A DNA stretch of 64,000 nucleotides from Hyalella azteca (taxonomy: Eukaryota; Arthropoda; Malacostraca; Amphipoda; Hyalellidae): positions 62,001-126,000 of the forward strand of contig NW_025934876.1 in the NCBI RefSeq assembly GCF_000764305.2, written 5' to 3'. Below the pieces are notes generated by a model. The model was not told the origin of the DNA. It saw only the letters and a list, made by a program, of their open reading frames with translations, and did not search any database. Position 1 is the first letter of the stretch; each line of letters opens with the position of its first letter. Position numbers and translations under genes: made by a program. This document shows, one piece after another, positions 1-12,365 of this stretch.

Positions 1-480
1 ATCAACTAAAAGCCGCGGCTGAACGAATTCCGCAAATTACGCATGGAGTAAAGTTTAACGGTTTTGAATACCATGAAAAATCCTATGCTGAAAAATTAAG
101 CGCTGAAACTACGCATATCTGTGCATTCGAAATAAATTGGCAAATTACGAGTTATACGGCTTAACCTAAACGAGTCTTGGTCAATGCAAATTTAATAATC
201 AGCCTGAAGAATGCCGGTCGCTTCTCCGTATATTCGTATAACTCGCGAACAAAGGCAGAATCGAAAAAAAATTGTCACGAGCTAAATATCACCCTTGGGA
301 AGTTAGGTATTTATATGCCTAGTTTAATTCAAATCTGTGCAGTAATTTAGAAGAAATTACTTATTCTCTGCGAATTTGAGCACGTAATGCTGTTTAAATC
401 ACGAACGAGGGTGATATGAAAAAAATCGCAAACGAAGGCAAAATCTACAAAATTTTTACGAGCAAAATTTTTTTAACTCC
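1..480. other. AT-rich sequence, no gene seen
   Basis: No open frame, splice-flanked exon or repeat could be supported here. It leads directly into the 25-bp tandem array. Confidence 0.5.
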
Positions 481-890
481 TGCGCTTCAGTGACACTAAA
501 ACGCCTGCGCTACAGAGACACTAAAACTCTTGCGCTACAGTGACACCAAAACTCTTGCGCTACAGTGACACTAAAATGCCCGCTGCGCTACAGTGACACT
601 AAAACTCCTGCGCTACAGTGACACTAAAACTCCAGCGCTACAATGACACTAAACCTCCTGCGCTACCGTGACACTAAACCTCCTGCGCTACAGTGACACT
701 AAAACGCCTGCGTTACAGTGACACTAAAACTCCTGCGCTACAAGCGCTACAGTGACACTAAAACGCTTGCGTCTCAGTAACACTAAAACTCCTGCGCTAC
801 AGTGACACTAAAACGCCTGCGCTACAGTGACACTAAAACGCCTGCGCTACAGTGACACTAAAACGCCGGCGCTACAGTGACACTACAACT
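481..890. repeat. 25-bp minisatellite
   Basis: About 16 head-to-tail copies of a 25-bp unit with core CTGCGCTACAGTGACACTAA. Copies differ mainly in the last bases (AACGC, AACTC), and a few carry small insertions or duplications, for example near 580 and 740. The repeats abut with no unique spacers, so this is a minisatellite and not a CRISPR array. Confidence 0.95.
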
Positions 891-1203
891 TAAAAATATC
901 GATCGTGGTACGCAAGATGCTTTCGTGTGGTAGGCTAACACTTTTGATTCCATAAAACGATTTTCAGGTTGCTATTTTTGACATAATAAAAATGCTTACT
1001 ACCTAGTACAAGATGTTGCCCAATGATGCATGTTACTGCTTAATCGAGCCTACGGAGAACTTTATAAGCTCCTGGCTACGAGCAACTGCTGTGTTCCCTG
1101 CTGCACTAATAACTACGTGTCCTGCTATCTTAAGTTCTGTTAACTGTCATAATAAGGATTGGGTTAAGGGGAGCATCTAGCCAAAATTTTTGTAATATGG
1201 GCG
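891..1203. other. Spacer with one stray minisatellite unit
   Basis: No gene is visible. A single unit at about 1125-1146 (CTATCTTAAGTTCTGTTAAC) matches the large array that starts near 2044, about 900 bp away. Confidence 0.4.
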
Positions 1204-2050
1204 TTTCTGGTTTTAGTCTCATCTTAAAGCTGCCATTCTGCTCTATACAACGGTACCAAAATCATCTCTTTACATTGAATTATGCGTTCAGGACAGATCA
1301 TGAAAGGGGGGAGTGTGGTGGAGTTCTTTAACAAATTAGATAGGAGTTAATTCGGTTCATAGCATTTCAAATACAGTGCCTGCTTGACTTGAGGAACAGC
1401 TCAGTAATCCGCCTGGCTTCGCACGAGGAGGTGTGCATGCAGTCGCTCCCACCATCCTTGAGTGGAATCGAGCTCCAGTAACGTTCAGTTTCGTATCCTT
1501 GCTGCATCGAGTGCCTATTGCAATGCGCGCGGGACTTTGTCGGGCTGTACTAAACATTCACACTTATTGTCACGGCAAACCTATTTTCTCCTACAGTTTT
1601 GAAGCTACAGCGATCAGACATATACCATTCGATTTGCAATTAAAATATCTATCGATTTATCTTGGCATTTTTTCAATTTCGTTATAGTTTGAAAATATTT
1701 TGAAAAAAATGGGGGGAAATAGGGGAAAATCGAAAAAATTTCGAAAATTTTGCGAAAAATGCTCCCCCCATCCACCAAAATTCGAATTACGAAAAACGCC
1801 AAGATAAATCGATAAATATGGTCTTTATGCATCGAATGATAGGTATGTGTCTCAATGTTGTAGCTTGAAAATCCTAGTAGGAGATAGATTTCTACAGTAC
1901 CCCCTTTTATGATCGTTTTCTAAGAATTTCATGTTTTCTTTCAATTTTGTCGAAAAATGGACATGAATAAAAGCTGTCCATTTTTCGGTTTTACAATGGT
2001 GTACCAAGTTTCTAAGTGATCCATCAGTAAACAGACGAGAAAATAAAGTG
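1204..2050. repeat. Dispersed repeat copy, interrupted by an insertion
   Basis: The two ends (about 1204-1286 and 1846-2040) match a continuous stretch at about 32060-32315, for example TACCAAAATCATCTCT and GTTGTAGCTTGAAAATC followed by AGATAGATTTCTACAGTACC. About 540 bp separates the two halves here, so this copy appears to have been hit by a later insertion. TTATGC is present on both sides (about 1280 and 1824) and may be the target-site duplication. The copy at 32 kb belongs to a foldback element with its own terminal inverted repeats. Confidence 0.65.
1644..1819. repeat. Inverted-repeat (MITE-like) insertion core
   Basis: Arms of about 39 bp at 1644-1682 and 1781-1819 are inverted copies with a shared core TATCGATTTATCTTGGC. 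Between them is a run-rich A/G/C spacer. It lies within the segment that interrupts the dispersed repeat, so it is probably part of that younger insertion. No coding capacity is seen. Confidence 0.7.
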
Positions 2051-2945
2051 GCCAGACAACTGCTATCTTGAGTTGTCTTAACTGTTATCTTAAGTCGTTT
2101 TAACTGCAATATCTTAAGTTGTCTTAACTGATATCTTAAGTTGTCTTAACTGCTATATCTTGAGTTGTCTTAACTGCTATCTCTTAGGTTGACTTAACTG
2201 CTATCTTAAGTTGTGTTAATTAACTAAAATATCTTAAGTCGTCTTAAATGCTATCTTAAGTTGTCTTTAGTGCTATATCTTAAGTTGTCTTAACTGCTAT
2301 ATCTTAAGTTGACTTAACTGCTATTTTAAGTTGTCTTAACTGCTATATCATAAGTTGTCTTGACCGTTATCAGAAGTTGTGGTAACTGCTATATTTAAAG
2401 TTGCCTTAACTGCAATCTTAAGTTGTGTTAAAGGCTATATCTTAAGTTGTCTTAACTACTGTAACTTAAGTTGTCTTAACTGCTATATCTTAAGTTGTTC
2501 TAACTGCTATCTCAAGTTTTCTTAGCTGCTATATCTTATGTTGTCCTAACTGCTATCTTACGTTTTCTTAACTGCTATATCTTAAGTTGTCTTAACTGCT
2601 ACATCTCAAGTTGTCCTAACTGCTAATTTAAGTTATCTTAACTGCTATATCTAAAGTTGTCCTATCTGCTATATCTTAAGTTGATTTAACTGCTATCTTC
2701 AGTTGTTTTAACTGCTATCTTGATTTGTCTTAACTGCTATATCTTTAGCAGTCTTATCTGTTATATCGTAAGTTGTCTCAACTGCTATCTTAAGTTGTCT
2801 TAACTGCTATGTCAAGTTTTCTAAACTGCTATCTCAAGCTGTATTAACTGCTGCCTTAAATCATGTTACCTGCTATCTTACGAATTGCGTTCTCTTCTAT
2901 CTTACGAATTGCGTTACCTGCTTTCATATGAATTGTGTTATTTAC
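2044..2945. repeat. 22/24-bp minisatellite
   Basis: Roughly 35 degenerate copies of CTATATCTTAAGTTGTCTTA followed by ACTG, alternating between 24-bp and 22-bp forms (with or without an AT). The copies decay toward 2880, where units become TTACGAATTGCGTTACCTG-like. No spacers and no coding capacity. Confidence 0.95.
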
Positions 2946-5720
2946 TAAAAAACATATACTCGTTAAACCCCACACTCGAAAAAAAATCTTTTTTTGGCAA
3001 TACAATTAATATAAATGCGTGTAAAATTATCTAATGTACAGAGCTATCACTTATTTGATTTATTTATGTAATTTCTCATATCGGCTTGAATTTATAAAAA
3101 AGCTACATGAGAAGAAGTGAAACAATGATGGATGAATGAAGAAGTTTTAGATTCTTTGGAAAATCTCTGGCGGAAGTACAAAGCATGAACGTGAAATGCA
3201 TGAAAAATGTAAGGATTGTTCCAATGCAAGCGTACAAGCGATCTTGTACCCGCCACCCGGAGTAGCATATATGTAGAATATGGAGAGCGTTGAGTCCGGG
3301 GGCCATACTTTCAAATCTCGCTAAGTGAACGTAAGTACTTACGCTCTATTTTTGTCCATGATTGGTGGATTTTGCGCGAAAGGTCGTCAATGATTTGCTG
3401 AAGGACTTATGATCTCTTAACTTTTTTGAAAGTATAGGCCCGGGATACTAAGGCTCCGATAAACTATCTGCATGAGATTTCGAATCATTATCAAGGCTTG
3501 CGGCGAGCCTTGCCTACACCGTGGGCGGGCTACACGAGCTGCACCGGAATCCTGTTCATTTCGTTTCTTATTCTCCGAAACAGAAAATAATTTGTGATTG
3601 ATTCCTGACTTATTTCTCACTCTTAAATAATTCCAGAAAGAAACGATTGTGCTCATAAGAAAATATATCATCATATGGAAAAGTTATACATGGGTCTCCG
3701 AGGTCTATTGAGCCACTAGTGAATCAAAAATTTGCCAAATATTATTTGATTTATATGATATTTTTATGACTGAATTTTTGATGAGACATTTTGTGTTTGA
3801 AGACTCCGGACGGAATTGGCATCGCGAACCCCTGCGAAACTTTAATATTGTTTGTTTTATCAAATTGTAAAGAAAAAATTTACGATACAAAAGTGATTTT
3901 ACCTACTAAGAATAAGTTATATTTTTTCATTGCTGTGGAAAAATTGCGGAAAAACATGCGATACTTATTACAAATCAAGGTTGTAGAGAAAATAAAAATG
4001 TCATTGACAATTTGTAGACTAAACCGAAAAGGGGCAAAACAGAGGATCTCACTTTGCGATTTTTGTAATGTGGAACCAGCAAATGAAAGCTGTAAATGAG
4101 CAAATATACTTTAATTGATCATCGCGTATAATTAATTTTGCTATAATCCTAACATTGATGATCACATAAGCTAATTCTTCTGTCTGCATAATGATTCATA
4201 TTTCATATACGGTACCGAAGAAACAACTCAATTTAAATCCTATATTCCTATTGTCGTTAGTGTGCTGCTAGACTTGGTGCTGAGTGGGTGTGGCGTAGGC
4301 AACGCGGCGCGATGTTGCTTGATCGTTAGCTTTCTTCTCATTGCTCAATGTGAGTATCCAGATTCACTATCCTACGGTTTTTTTATCGTGTTCAATTTGA
4401 TCTACCATCACGTGTGAATTTAAGCAGCTCAATGTTTGATAAGTTCAAGGGAAATTAGATTTTATCTTCTTAGGGAAAGAGGAAAGATAATTCCTTTCGA
4501 AAAGTTAGCTCTCCGGATTGAAAGATGGGATGCGATTTGCCGGCCGTGGTGCATTGAGAGATTTCGCTTTAGGCTGGAGAATCGTGCTTTTATGCCCATA
4601 ATATACGTAACTAATCACACTTCATGCAGTATTCTTAATTCAACATTGAAAATTCAGAATGTCAGTCAATTCTCTTTTGAAAGAAAATGTGGCTTCTGAA
4701 ATCTGCCTAGTAACAATTTGTAGTGGTGGTAATCATTTATTTCATGGGTATTGGTTACCAGGTAAAAATAGCTTAGCTTTTTTTATGATTGCCTATTCAG
4801 TTTATTTTTCTCGGTCGTTTCAATTTTTGACGGTAGTCGTGAATGTATCATTAGCGCCTCGGACGTTCTGAAGCGACGATGGTTCATTGCCCGTTGGCGT
4901 GGCCCGTGGCACCGACCTCGACAAACTATTAACTGACTATTTTTTCTTTTGCAGTTTGCACTATATTTCCACCCAACAAAATAACTGGAGAAAGAGAAAT
5001 AAATTTTTGGCTGGTCATCCATACATTTTCTTAAGTTCGAAATTTAGTGGTGGTCTCCAAATGGGGGATAATGGCACATATCATCTACTTAAGATGCCAT
5101 TCTTGGAAAAGTTCCATGTGCAAACCAACATTGCATGTAGTACATTCTTTTCTTTCAGTTCTCCAGCACGCTGCACATTTCCTCTGATTACCATTTTCTG
5201 TTCTTTCAACGTAGTGAGCATTATTTTCTGATGTCACGGTTGATTGATGACGTAGAAAATCTACCCGATCTAACATTGATTTTATCTATCAGCGACTAGA
5301 TCCAAAGTTAAACCTCATATATTCACTCAACCACGTGGATCTTGGATGGATCGACAGGCCACATCAGGCCTACACTTCAGCGCCGAGATCACTATGTTAA
5401 TACGACACGGCCCTTGCGGAAGCACTCCATTCAAGAAAGCAAACATTTACCTATTTCATCTACCGTAAACGAGTCAGAATTTAAAGTTACAGTTGATTTT
5501 TACATCGAAAATGGTTGCACGCACATTGTACAGGTTCGGGCTCTTGCCAAAAAATATTACGACAGAGTACTCTGAAAATCGTTAAATCATTGTATGATCT
5601 CCATGTCATTAAGCGATGTTTGATTAAGAGATTGATTCTCTAGATACGTTGTGCGGGAACTTTGCGCGAGCTTGTTGATGTCGTGGCAGGCAAAGTTCCC
5701 TGTCCCTGTGCAACTCTGGC
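2946..5720. other. No supportable gene
   Basis: Only short chance ORFs (about 60-115 codons, AT-rich, not splice-flanked in a convincing way). A good pyrimidine-rich acceptor ends at about 4954, but the sequence after it does not look coding in any frame. Confidence 0.45.
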
Positions 5721-5732
5721 CTACCCAGGGGT

Positions 5733-5998
5733 GTGCTGCCACCGCTGCCGAGCACTTCCGTGTGCTGCCACCGCTGCCGAGCACTTCCGTGTGCTGCCAC
5801 CGCTGCCGAGCACTTCCGTGTGCTGCCACCGCTGCCGAGCACTTCCGTGAGCCTCCACCACTGCAGAGCACTGTCCCGCGTTTCTAAGCGCTGCCACTGC
5901 CACGTGCTTCCCTACGCTGCCACTGCCACGTGCTTCCCTGCGCTGCCACTGCCACGTGTTTCCCTGCGCTGCCACCACCACGTGTTTCACTGCGCTGC
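5733..5998. repeat. 27-bp GC-rich minisatellite with a 26-bp variant block
   Basis: About five near-perfect copies of a 27-bp unit (GTGCTGCCACCGCTGCCGAG then CACTTCC), a degenerate unit at 5868-5887, then about four copies of a related 26-bp unit built on GCTGCCACTGCCACGTG. The 27-bp period is a multiple of three, so open frames run through it on both strands. Those ORFs are products of the repeat. Confidence 0.92.
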
Positions 5999-7002
5999 TA
6001 CTGTCATTTCGAATTTCCTAAATAAATAACATCAAGTTTCGGTAATTTTGTGGTTTTTCAAGTCTTTCGGATCGTAGCTTCATTAATGCTTGCAACATGC
6101 CTCATTTTGGTTGACGCCTGAGGCAGTTTTAACGTGTACCGGTACACTTGATGTGAAACTAATGTCGTTCCTGCTGCTTCGCTTCACCCATTTTTTTCAA
6201 GAATTTTCGTCAGTTCGCTGTATGACTCCACGACAGCAGCAACTCCAAGGATGCTGAAGAGGTTTCGTGCAAGATCCTGTTTCATCGCAATCCTCGACTA
6301 TTCTACTTAGATTGTACAGATAAACTTTTGAAGATTCTTCGGCCTATGCAGTTTAGCTTTGGAATAATGATGGGGTAAAGCCTCGTACAGAAGCTTATAG
6401 TCTGAGTACGGCCGGGACCTTTGGACGTAGCGTGGACACGTTAGCGTTTTGGTGTCGTTTGCGATTCGCGAATTTTTCGTCTCTGATGATCTTATAACGC
6501 ATCGATTAATTTTCCTTTAACTTACAGTATTTTTGTGCCATTCATAACCACCATTTTTTAATACTTCAGAATTTGCAGGTCAGACATACGCGGGAGCGAG
6601 TTGTGCTCCTTTGCCTCTTCACGTGCAGTGATGTGGATTTGGGGCTAAATAGAGGCAGTTCTATTTAGCCCCAAAAAGAAGAAGGCAAAACTTTGTTGAT
6701 CAACGAAAATCTACATTTATATGTTCAAGCGAAGACAAGTTTGAAAAACCTCGTTAATCACTCATAATCAGATTTTTTTGTTCATGCGAAGACCAATTTG
6801 GAAACATTCGCCTGCTGCCTCACAGAATGTTATCACACGTCGCATGCGCAGCATTATACATCGTGCGCTAGTCGTGCTGGCTATTGGTTTAGCAGCTTTA
6901 TAGCTTAATATATCCGGTCTCATATATAGAGTCTGTTTAGAGTTAAAATTGACGTAGCAACACCAACTGTTATCTCCTCTGATAACTCATGGTCGTAGAA
7001 AT
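5999..7002. other. No gene; one hairpin
   Basis: Unique AT-rich sequence. It contains a perfect 13-bp stem at 6641-6653 / 6660-6672 (GGGGCTAAATAGA with its complement, 6-nt loop). Two related 20-mers around GCGAAGAC lie at about 6724 and 6785. Nothing coding is seen. Confidence 0.5.
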
Positions 7003-7312
7003 TGACACGTCCACAGACACGTCCATCAGACACGTCCATCAGACTCGTCCACAGACACGTCCATCAGACACGTCCATCAGACACGTCCATCAGACACGTC
7101 CATCAGACACGTCCACCAGACACGTCCACCAGACACGTCCACCAGACACGTCCATCAGACACGTCCACCAGACACGTCCACCAGACACGTCCACCAGACA
7201 CGTCCATCAGACACGTCCATCAGACACGTCCATCAGACACGTCCATCAGACACGTCCACCAGACACGTCCATCAGACACGTCCAGACACGTCCATCAGAC
7301 ACGTCCATCAGA
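7003..7312. repeat. 13-bp minisatellite
   Basis: About 24 tandem copies of ACACGTCCATCAG, with a CACC variant at the CATC position, interrupted by one shortened unit near 7284. Because 13 is not a multiple of three, each frame reads the same 13-residue peptide (QTRPSDTSIRHVH), which explains the overlapping ORFs. No independent evidence of coding. Confidence 0.95.
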
Positions 7313-7947
7313 ATTTCGAAGTTCTGCTAAGTTGTCTCAAATTACTGGAATAAGCTAAGTTTGTTTAGAATTGATCTTAGCGTTTTGTTAAGACTAAAGT
7401 TATTGTTTTTCCCACTGCTGTAGCGGGGGTCGAGGTCGTTGTTTTAATAACGAGGCTGGCATGAACGTGTATTTGAGCAGAAAAATTCCATTGCAAATGT
7501 TTATTAACCTTGTCTAATTTATTGTATTCCGTGTGAGATTCAAAAAACAAGAATGAATATTCGAGATGAAGATATCATACACATATTTGTATAGCATAAT
7601 GCACCTAATTTTCAACAGTTTAACCGTGACTCTGTGGTAGAGTAAAGAATGATCATGCTTTCCTAATAGCTGAGTTGCCTCTCAATAATTGACATAACAT
7701 CAGGCGAAGTGATATAATAAGAGCGTCATTTTTAAAACGTCTTAGAATGAAAAATCCTGTGGAGGTAAGGTGCAGTGCCAAGGTCAGTTCTCTTTAGCAA
7801 CCGAAGTTATATTGCTTTAGACAGGTATTATTTTGGTGGCTTGCCGTTAATCACGTATTTTGGAAAACATCCTTCAGTCGATTTCCAACCTCAGTTCATT
7901 TTGGACCGGCTTTTATACAAATCATTGCGTTCTACTCTCTTTTTGTA
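7313..7947. other. No gene seen
   Basis: Unique AT-rich sequence between two minisatellites, without splice-flanked open frames or recognisable RNA genes. Confidence 0.45.
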
Positions 7948-8105
7948 ACAGTTCTACTTGTACAGTACTACCAATTGCACCCAAGTTGTAACAGTACTAC
8001 TTGTACTCGAGCTGTGACAGTAATACTTGCACTCGTGCTGTAACAGTACTACTTGCACTCGAGCTGCAACAGTACTACTCGCACTCGAGCTGTAACAGTA
8101 CTACT
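7948..8105. repeat. 26-bp minisatellite
   Basis: About six copies of a 26-bp unit, TGTAACAGTACTACTTGCAC then TCGAGC, with the first copies more diverged. It is followed at 8108-8150 by three copies of a short GACTTTAGCCGCT motif. Confidence 0.9.
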
Positions 8106-8278
8106 AACAGGACTTTAGCCGCTGGACTTTAGCCGCTGTTTAGCCGCTTCTGGGCATTGATGCCGCGCCGCATGCCTGCTGAGGCCGCGATGTCCATCGC
8201 CTCTGTGAACCGCGCTGCAGTCTCCGCACTGCGGACCATTAACTCTTGATGTTTTCGTCAAACTGCAAGACTCTTTTT

Positions 8279-8387
8279 AGCGCATTTTCTCATTTATGAA
8301 AAAATGCACTATTGTGTTCGCCATGTCCGTCTGTCCGTCCGTCCGTCTGTCCGTGACCTCAAGTTTTCGTCGACGAGAAAATGCGCT
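8279..8387. repeat. Short inverted repeat around a TCCG simple repeat
   Basis: AGCGCATTTTCTC at 8279-8291 is repeated in inverted orientation at 8375-8387. Between them lies a (TCCG/TCTG)n tract at about 8324-8354. The arrangement resembles a very small non-autonomous element. No flanking target duplication could be fixed. Confidence 0.5.
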
Positions 8388-10844
8388 CTCTGTCACTCAC
8401 TGCAGTGAGTACTGAGTCATATTTTTTGTGATATTCATCACCAGTGTAGTTTTGTATTTCGTAGCAATGTTGCCAGCAAGAGGTTTGTCTTAAGGTTTCT
8501 ATTGATTCACTGCTATTGCAGTACATGGACTTTATATTTGCAGGAATAACTTCTTTGTAAAATAGAAAATAATTCTTGTAAAATAGATTTTAACACGGTT
8601 GTACTCGTGATGCAATTAATTATTAAGTAAAAATTGTAAATTTTATTCTATTTCGATTGTTTGGTGAAGCATTCGTAGAGCTGCTGCTGGATAATAGCAA
8701 ATTTCACATCACACGACACCTCTGATGTGAGCTTACAAAATACAATCAGGCACGACAATTGTTGAAGCCTAAAAGAATATAGATTAATTTACGTACGAGC
8801 AATAAAATTACGATTTCTTCAAATACTTTCAAATGCGAGTGTTAATTGAGTTATATCAGGCAGTTCGATGCATGTAATGTAGCACTTGTTTTATCATTCG
8901 TATAGATTTTAAGGTCATTAATTTCTACCTCACAATCATTACCTCATCATCGATGTTTTGATGTACGTATATGCGTAAATCTTTACGACGCCAAATCCCA
9001 ACGAGGCTCAGTCAAATATTTTACGGCTCTGTTTGAGAAGAAGATCTATTCATTCAGTTTAAAGTAATTTTTTAGTCGTTTTTATCTCGATTTAAGGCAT
9101 TGTCGTTCAACAGCCAGTCAAGCAAAATGATCTTCTTCGTCATCTTGGAAATTAAAAAATGTCGAAACTCGATTGGCTATAAGGAGTTAACGATGACGAA
9201 TTCATCCACATCTTTGCAGAAGTTAGGCACTTGATAAAGTGTTGCGCGTGTGAGGTGCAACACGGACGGCGTTGTGTAAGCACCATCGTGTCTCAGGAAC
9301 TTGTTACTGGATTTGTGCCGTTATTTTTATAACGGGAAGACACTTTTGAAAATGTCGGAAGTGAGCTGGAACTGAGAACTTATTTTTAAAAATTATTATC
9401 ACGCTATCATTTGGATTGCGGGCTCTGTGGGCCTGCCAGGGTCTTTTTAAGTAGTGGCCAGAATGGAAATTTGGTCGAAGCAAAGTTTAGAAGCGTTTTC
9501 TTTTTTACTTTTTAGTCGTAAAGGAGTTTGTACGCATGGATGCAAGAAGCATTCCAAACATTGTAAAACCTGGATTAAGAGGTCTTCTACATCGTAATTC
9601 TTGGTCAAGTCTACAACTTTTAGAGTTGGCGCTTGTGTGTAACCGGATAAAAGCCCGCTACAGTTCTTTGTATTTGATGGAAATCATTTCGGAAGTCTCA
9701 TAAAATCGGCAGACCTGAAATTTAGTGCGCGTGGAAAAGATCTGCTGCCTACAGTTGGTGACTAAATATTTTTGGTATTCTCGAATGATTGTTCGTTAGG
9801 TGGGCGAACAGAAAACTTTTTATTCCGTTTTCTTATGAAAAGATCGGCGCTCTCATGTAGGGATCTTTGTGATATTGTTCTTGTTCGAAAACTTATGAGG
9901 ATCACTTGTTATTATATTCAGTCATTAATTTATTTATTGTTGTAGGAAGGTAATTTTGAATGTTTTTATCGTGTTTAGTGAATTAGTATTTTTCATTGAA
10001 TTTCTAAAAGTTGGTGACTCCAAGTTTTCCTGTCAGAAATTATTAGTCCCGATCTGAATAATATGTATCATTCTGGATTTGACTTTTGTGATCAAACCGT
10101 GGTGTAATATTATTGCATTATAAATAATTAAATACTAATAATTAAATTTGCTGGGCCTAATGTTTTACCGGTTGGGGCACTTGAGGGTAAATCGGAGGAT
10201 TCTTCGCAAATCAAATATTGTCGCGCATTCAACTACAAATTATGCTGGTCTGATGTCATACAAACAAAGTGTTGAACCGTCGGTAACACAAAGGAGCATT
10301 AAAGACTAACAAAACAGTAGAAATCTTCAAGATTTTCTCTTCTAAAGCTGGTAGCTGGCATCATAGAAACTGGTTTAAAGCCCCTCATAAAGGTTGCTCT
10401 CAGGCAGACGAGATAGCTATTTTAACATTCTGTTCATTGTTCAGAAATGACCAGAGCAATGGATGAATTTCAAACACGGGCAACCGCAAGCATTATCGTT
10501 AGGAAAAATTATTTTAGGTCCGTGTTTTGAACCGGCATCGTTGGTGCCTCGATGGTCTGTTTATAGACAGCATCAGACAGCCTTAAATTTCATTAAAAGC
10601 ATTTACACTATCTTAAAAGACAATTACCAAACGTCGTTTAAGACTCAGCACTTCTATTAAAAATAATATACGTTTAAAAATTACTTTTTAAAGACAACAC
10701 TTCCAAAGAATCCAGTATCTCCAATCTTATAGATGTACAATGAATTTCTCGTCTAATTTTCGAAAATTAAAAAAATTTACTTCTCAATTTTTTTAATATA
10801 TATAATTTTTTTCAATATATAAATTTTTTTCAAAATTATTTATT
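8388..10844. other. No supportable gene
   Basis: AT-rich unique sequence. Only short open frames, none with convincing coding composition or matching splice sites. Confidence 0.45.
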
Positions 10845-11140
10845 CTGTTAATTGATTCATGCATTGGCTCTGATTTCACACAAGTGTGCAAAATTTCAGA
10901 TCAATTAGACACGTAAAAGTGTGTCAAATATCAGTTATAAGATTCGTAGCTGACAAAATTATTTTTTCAATTTTTTTAATATTGAAAAAAAAATTTTACT
11001 TTTTAAAATCTTTTATTCTGACATTTGATTCATACATTGTCTCCAAATTTAAACATGTATGCAAAATTTCAGATCGATAGGATAAGTAGAAGTGTGTTAA
11101 ATTTCGATTACAAGATTTGTAGCAGACAGACAAACAGACA
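10845..11140. repeat. Diverged direct duplication of about 110 bp
   Basis: The segment at about 10845-10955 is repeated at about 11020-11132 with roughly 70 percent identity by eye. Both carry TGCAAAATTTCAGATC, then AAGTGTGT and a final GTAGC(T/A)GACA. The second copy ends in (CAGA/CAAA)n. The two copies flank a poly-T/poly-A dyad at about 10965-11005. This looks like part of a dispersed repeat. Confidence 0.55.
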
Positions 11141-11320
11141 AACAAGAAGTGAAGTTAAAGAGAAGTGTTGTAATAAATATAGCTTTTATACAGAATAATG
11201 ACCTGCCATAGATCGTCTTATATATAATTTAAATAATACTTAAGCGTATAGTGTAGGTTGATTAGTTTTCATTTAATTAAAACTTTTTCGAAATACTGTG
11301 TAGCGATCGCATCCTAAATA

Positions 11321-11584
11321 CCTCCTCTGACAATAAGGTATTATGCACCAAAGTTTCCTAGTGAAGTAGTTCTCTGGAAAGCAATTAAACTTTTCCCAGA
11401 GCTCCACACGCGAGATCATCGTCTCGATAAATTCTATGGATATGGGCTTTCGGAAAAGACATTTGCAAATTCGGAGGCTCTTGACGCCATATACTGTACT
11501 TATCTTTTCTTCGGCTTCATTAAAATGTTAAGCATTATGACCATCCTGGTTAACTTTGGAGATATTTACCTAGAATGCTATTAA
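11321..11584 (+). CDS. Unassigned open frame, possible exon or gene relic
   Basis: An 87-codon frame runs from 11321 to a TAA at 11582-11584 with no initiator Met near its start, so it would have to be an internal or terminal exon. The residues look protein-like: PSEVVLWKAIKLFPELHTRD, then a Tyr/Gly segment (DKFYGYGLSEKTF), then a hydrophobic stretch LFFGFIKMLSIMTILVNFG. I recognise no family. No strong pyrimidine tract precedes it, so splice sites are unproven. It may be a decayed transposon ORF or chance. Confidence 0.22.
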   Translation, partial: PPLTIRYYAPKFPSEVVLWKAIKLFPELHTRDHRLDKFYGYGLSEKTFANSEALDAIYCTYLFFGFIKMLSIMTILVNFGDIYLECY

Positions 11585-12107
11585 AACTAATTTCGACACA
11601 ATAATTGTTTATGTGATACTGTCTGAATTAAAAATTTCAGTTGATGAACCGCTTGCACATAGACATGCAGTCGAATGCTGACGTCAACAAATACCCGATT
11701 TATTTTGACAAGGCAGGCGTTAAAAATGAATGCAATCATTTTATGTAATGAAATTCAATTTTTTCTATCATAAAACCATCTGTTGTGTAATTTAGGTCGC
11801 AATGTAGATATTCTTAGGCAAATTATTTTATTCGTTCACATGTTTAGCTGTGAGTAAATACATTCTGAACTAAACGCATGGCATCGAATTGTCTAAGCAC
11901 AAAATAATCCTTTAGACGGCCTCAGCGTTTCTTATTTTATAGAATGATGGCACCGTAACATTAATTATTACAATTAGTTTTGGGGGACCAACGGACAGCT
12001 TGTTTACCAGCATCACTATATATTGAGGATGATGAGGGCGATGCTTGCGTTATATGCTGCGCCTTGCAGGCGTCGGACATGCGAGTTGTCCACCATTCGC
12101 AAAGCCC
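11585..12107. other. No gene seen
   Basis: AT-rich spacer before the 60-bp array. Nothing else could be supported. Confidence 0.4.
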
Positions 12108-12310
12108 TGCGTTTGACTGCGCTATGGCGCGGCGTGATCTTCCAGATTACGCTATGGCGCAGTGCTCTGCGCTGAACTGCGCCATGGTGCGACGTGAACT
12201 TCCGGATCACACTATGGCGCAGTGTTGTGCGCTATGGTGCGACGTGATCTTCCAGATTACGCTATGGCGCTGTGCTCTGCGCTGAACTGCGCTATGGAGC
12301 GACGCTTTGC
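12108..12310. repeat. Imperfect repeat of about 56-60 bp
   Basis: Three to four copies of a unit containing GCGCTATGGCGC...GCGTGATCTTCCAGATTACG...CTCTGCGCTGAACT, with lengths of about 60, 54 and 56 bp. Open frames on both strands cross the array but follow from the repeated unit. Confidence 0.8.
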
Positions 12311-12365
12311 CCCGTATTACGCTGCTGTAAGCCTCCATATGCCGCGCTTTATTCCGCCTTTACAG

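Noticed and set aside
481..890. CRISPR-like regular repeats
   Set aside because: Units abut directly with no unique spacers, there are no cas genes, and the window is eukaryotic. The same applies to the other arrays.
5587..6029. Several overlapping ORFs of 60-98 codons on both strands
   Set aside because: They are produced by a 27-bp repeat whose length is a multiple of three; the peptides are pure repeat.
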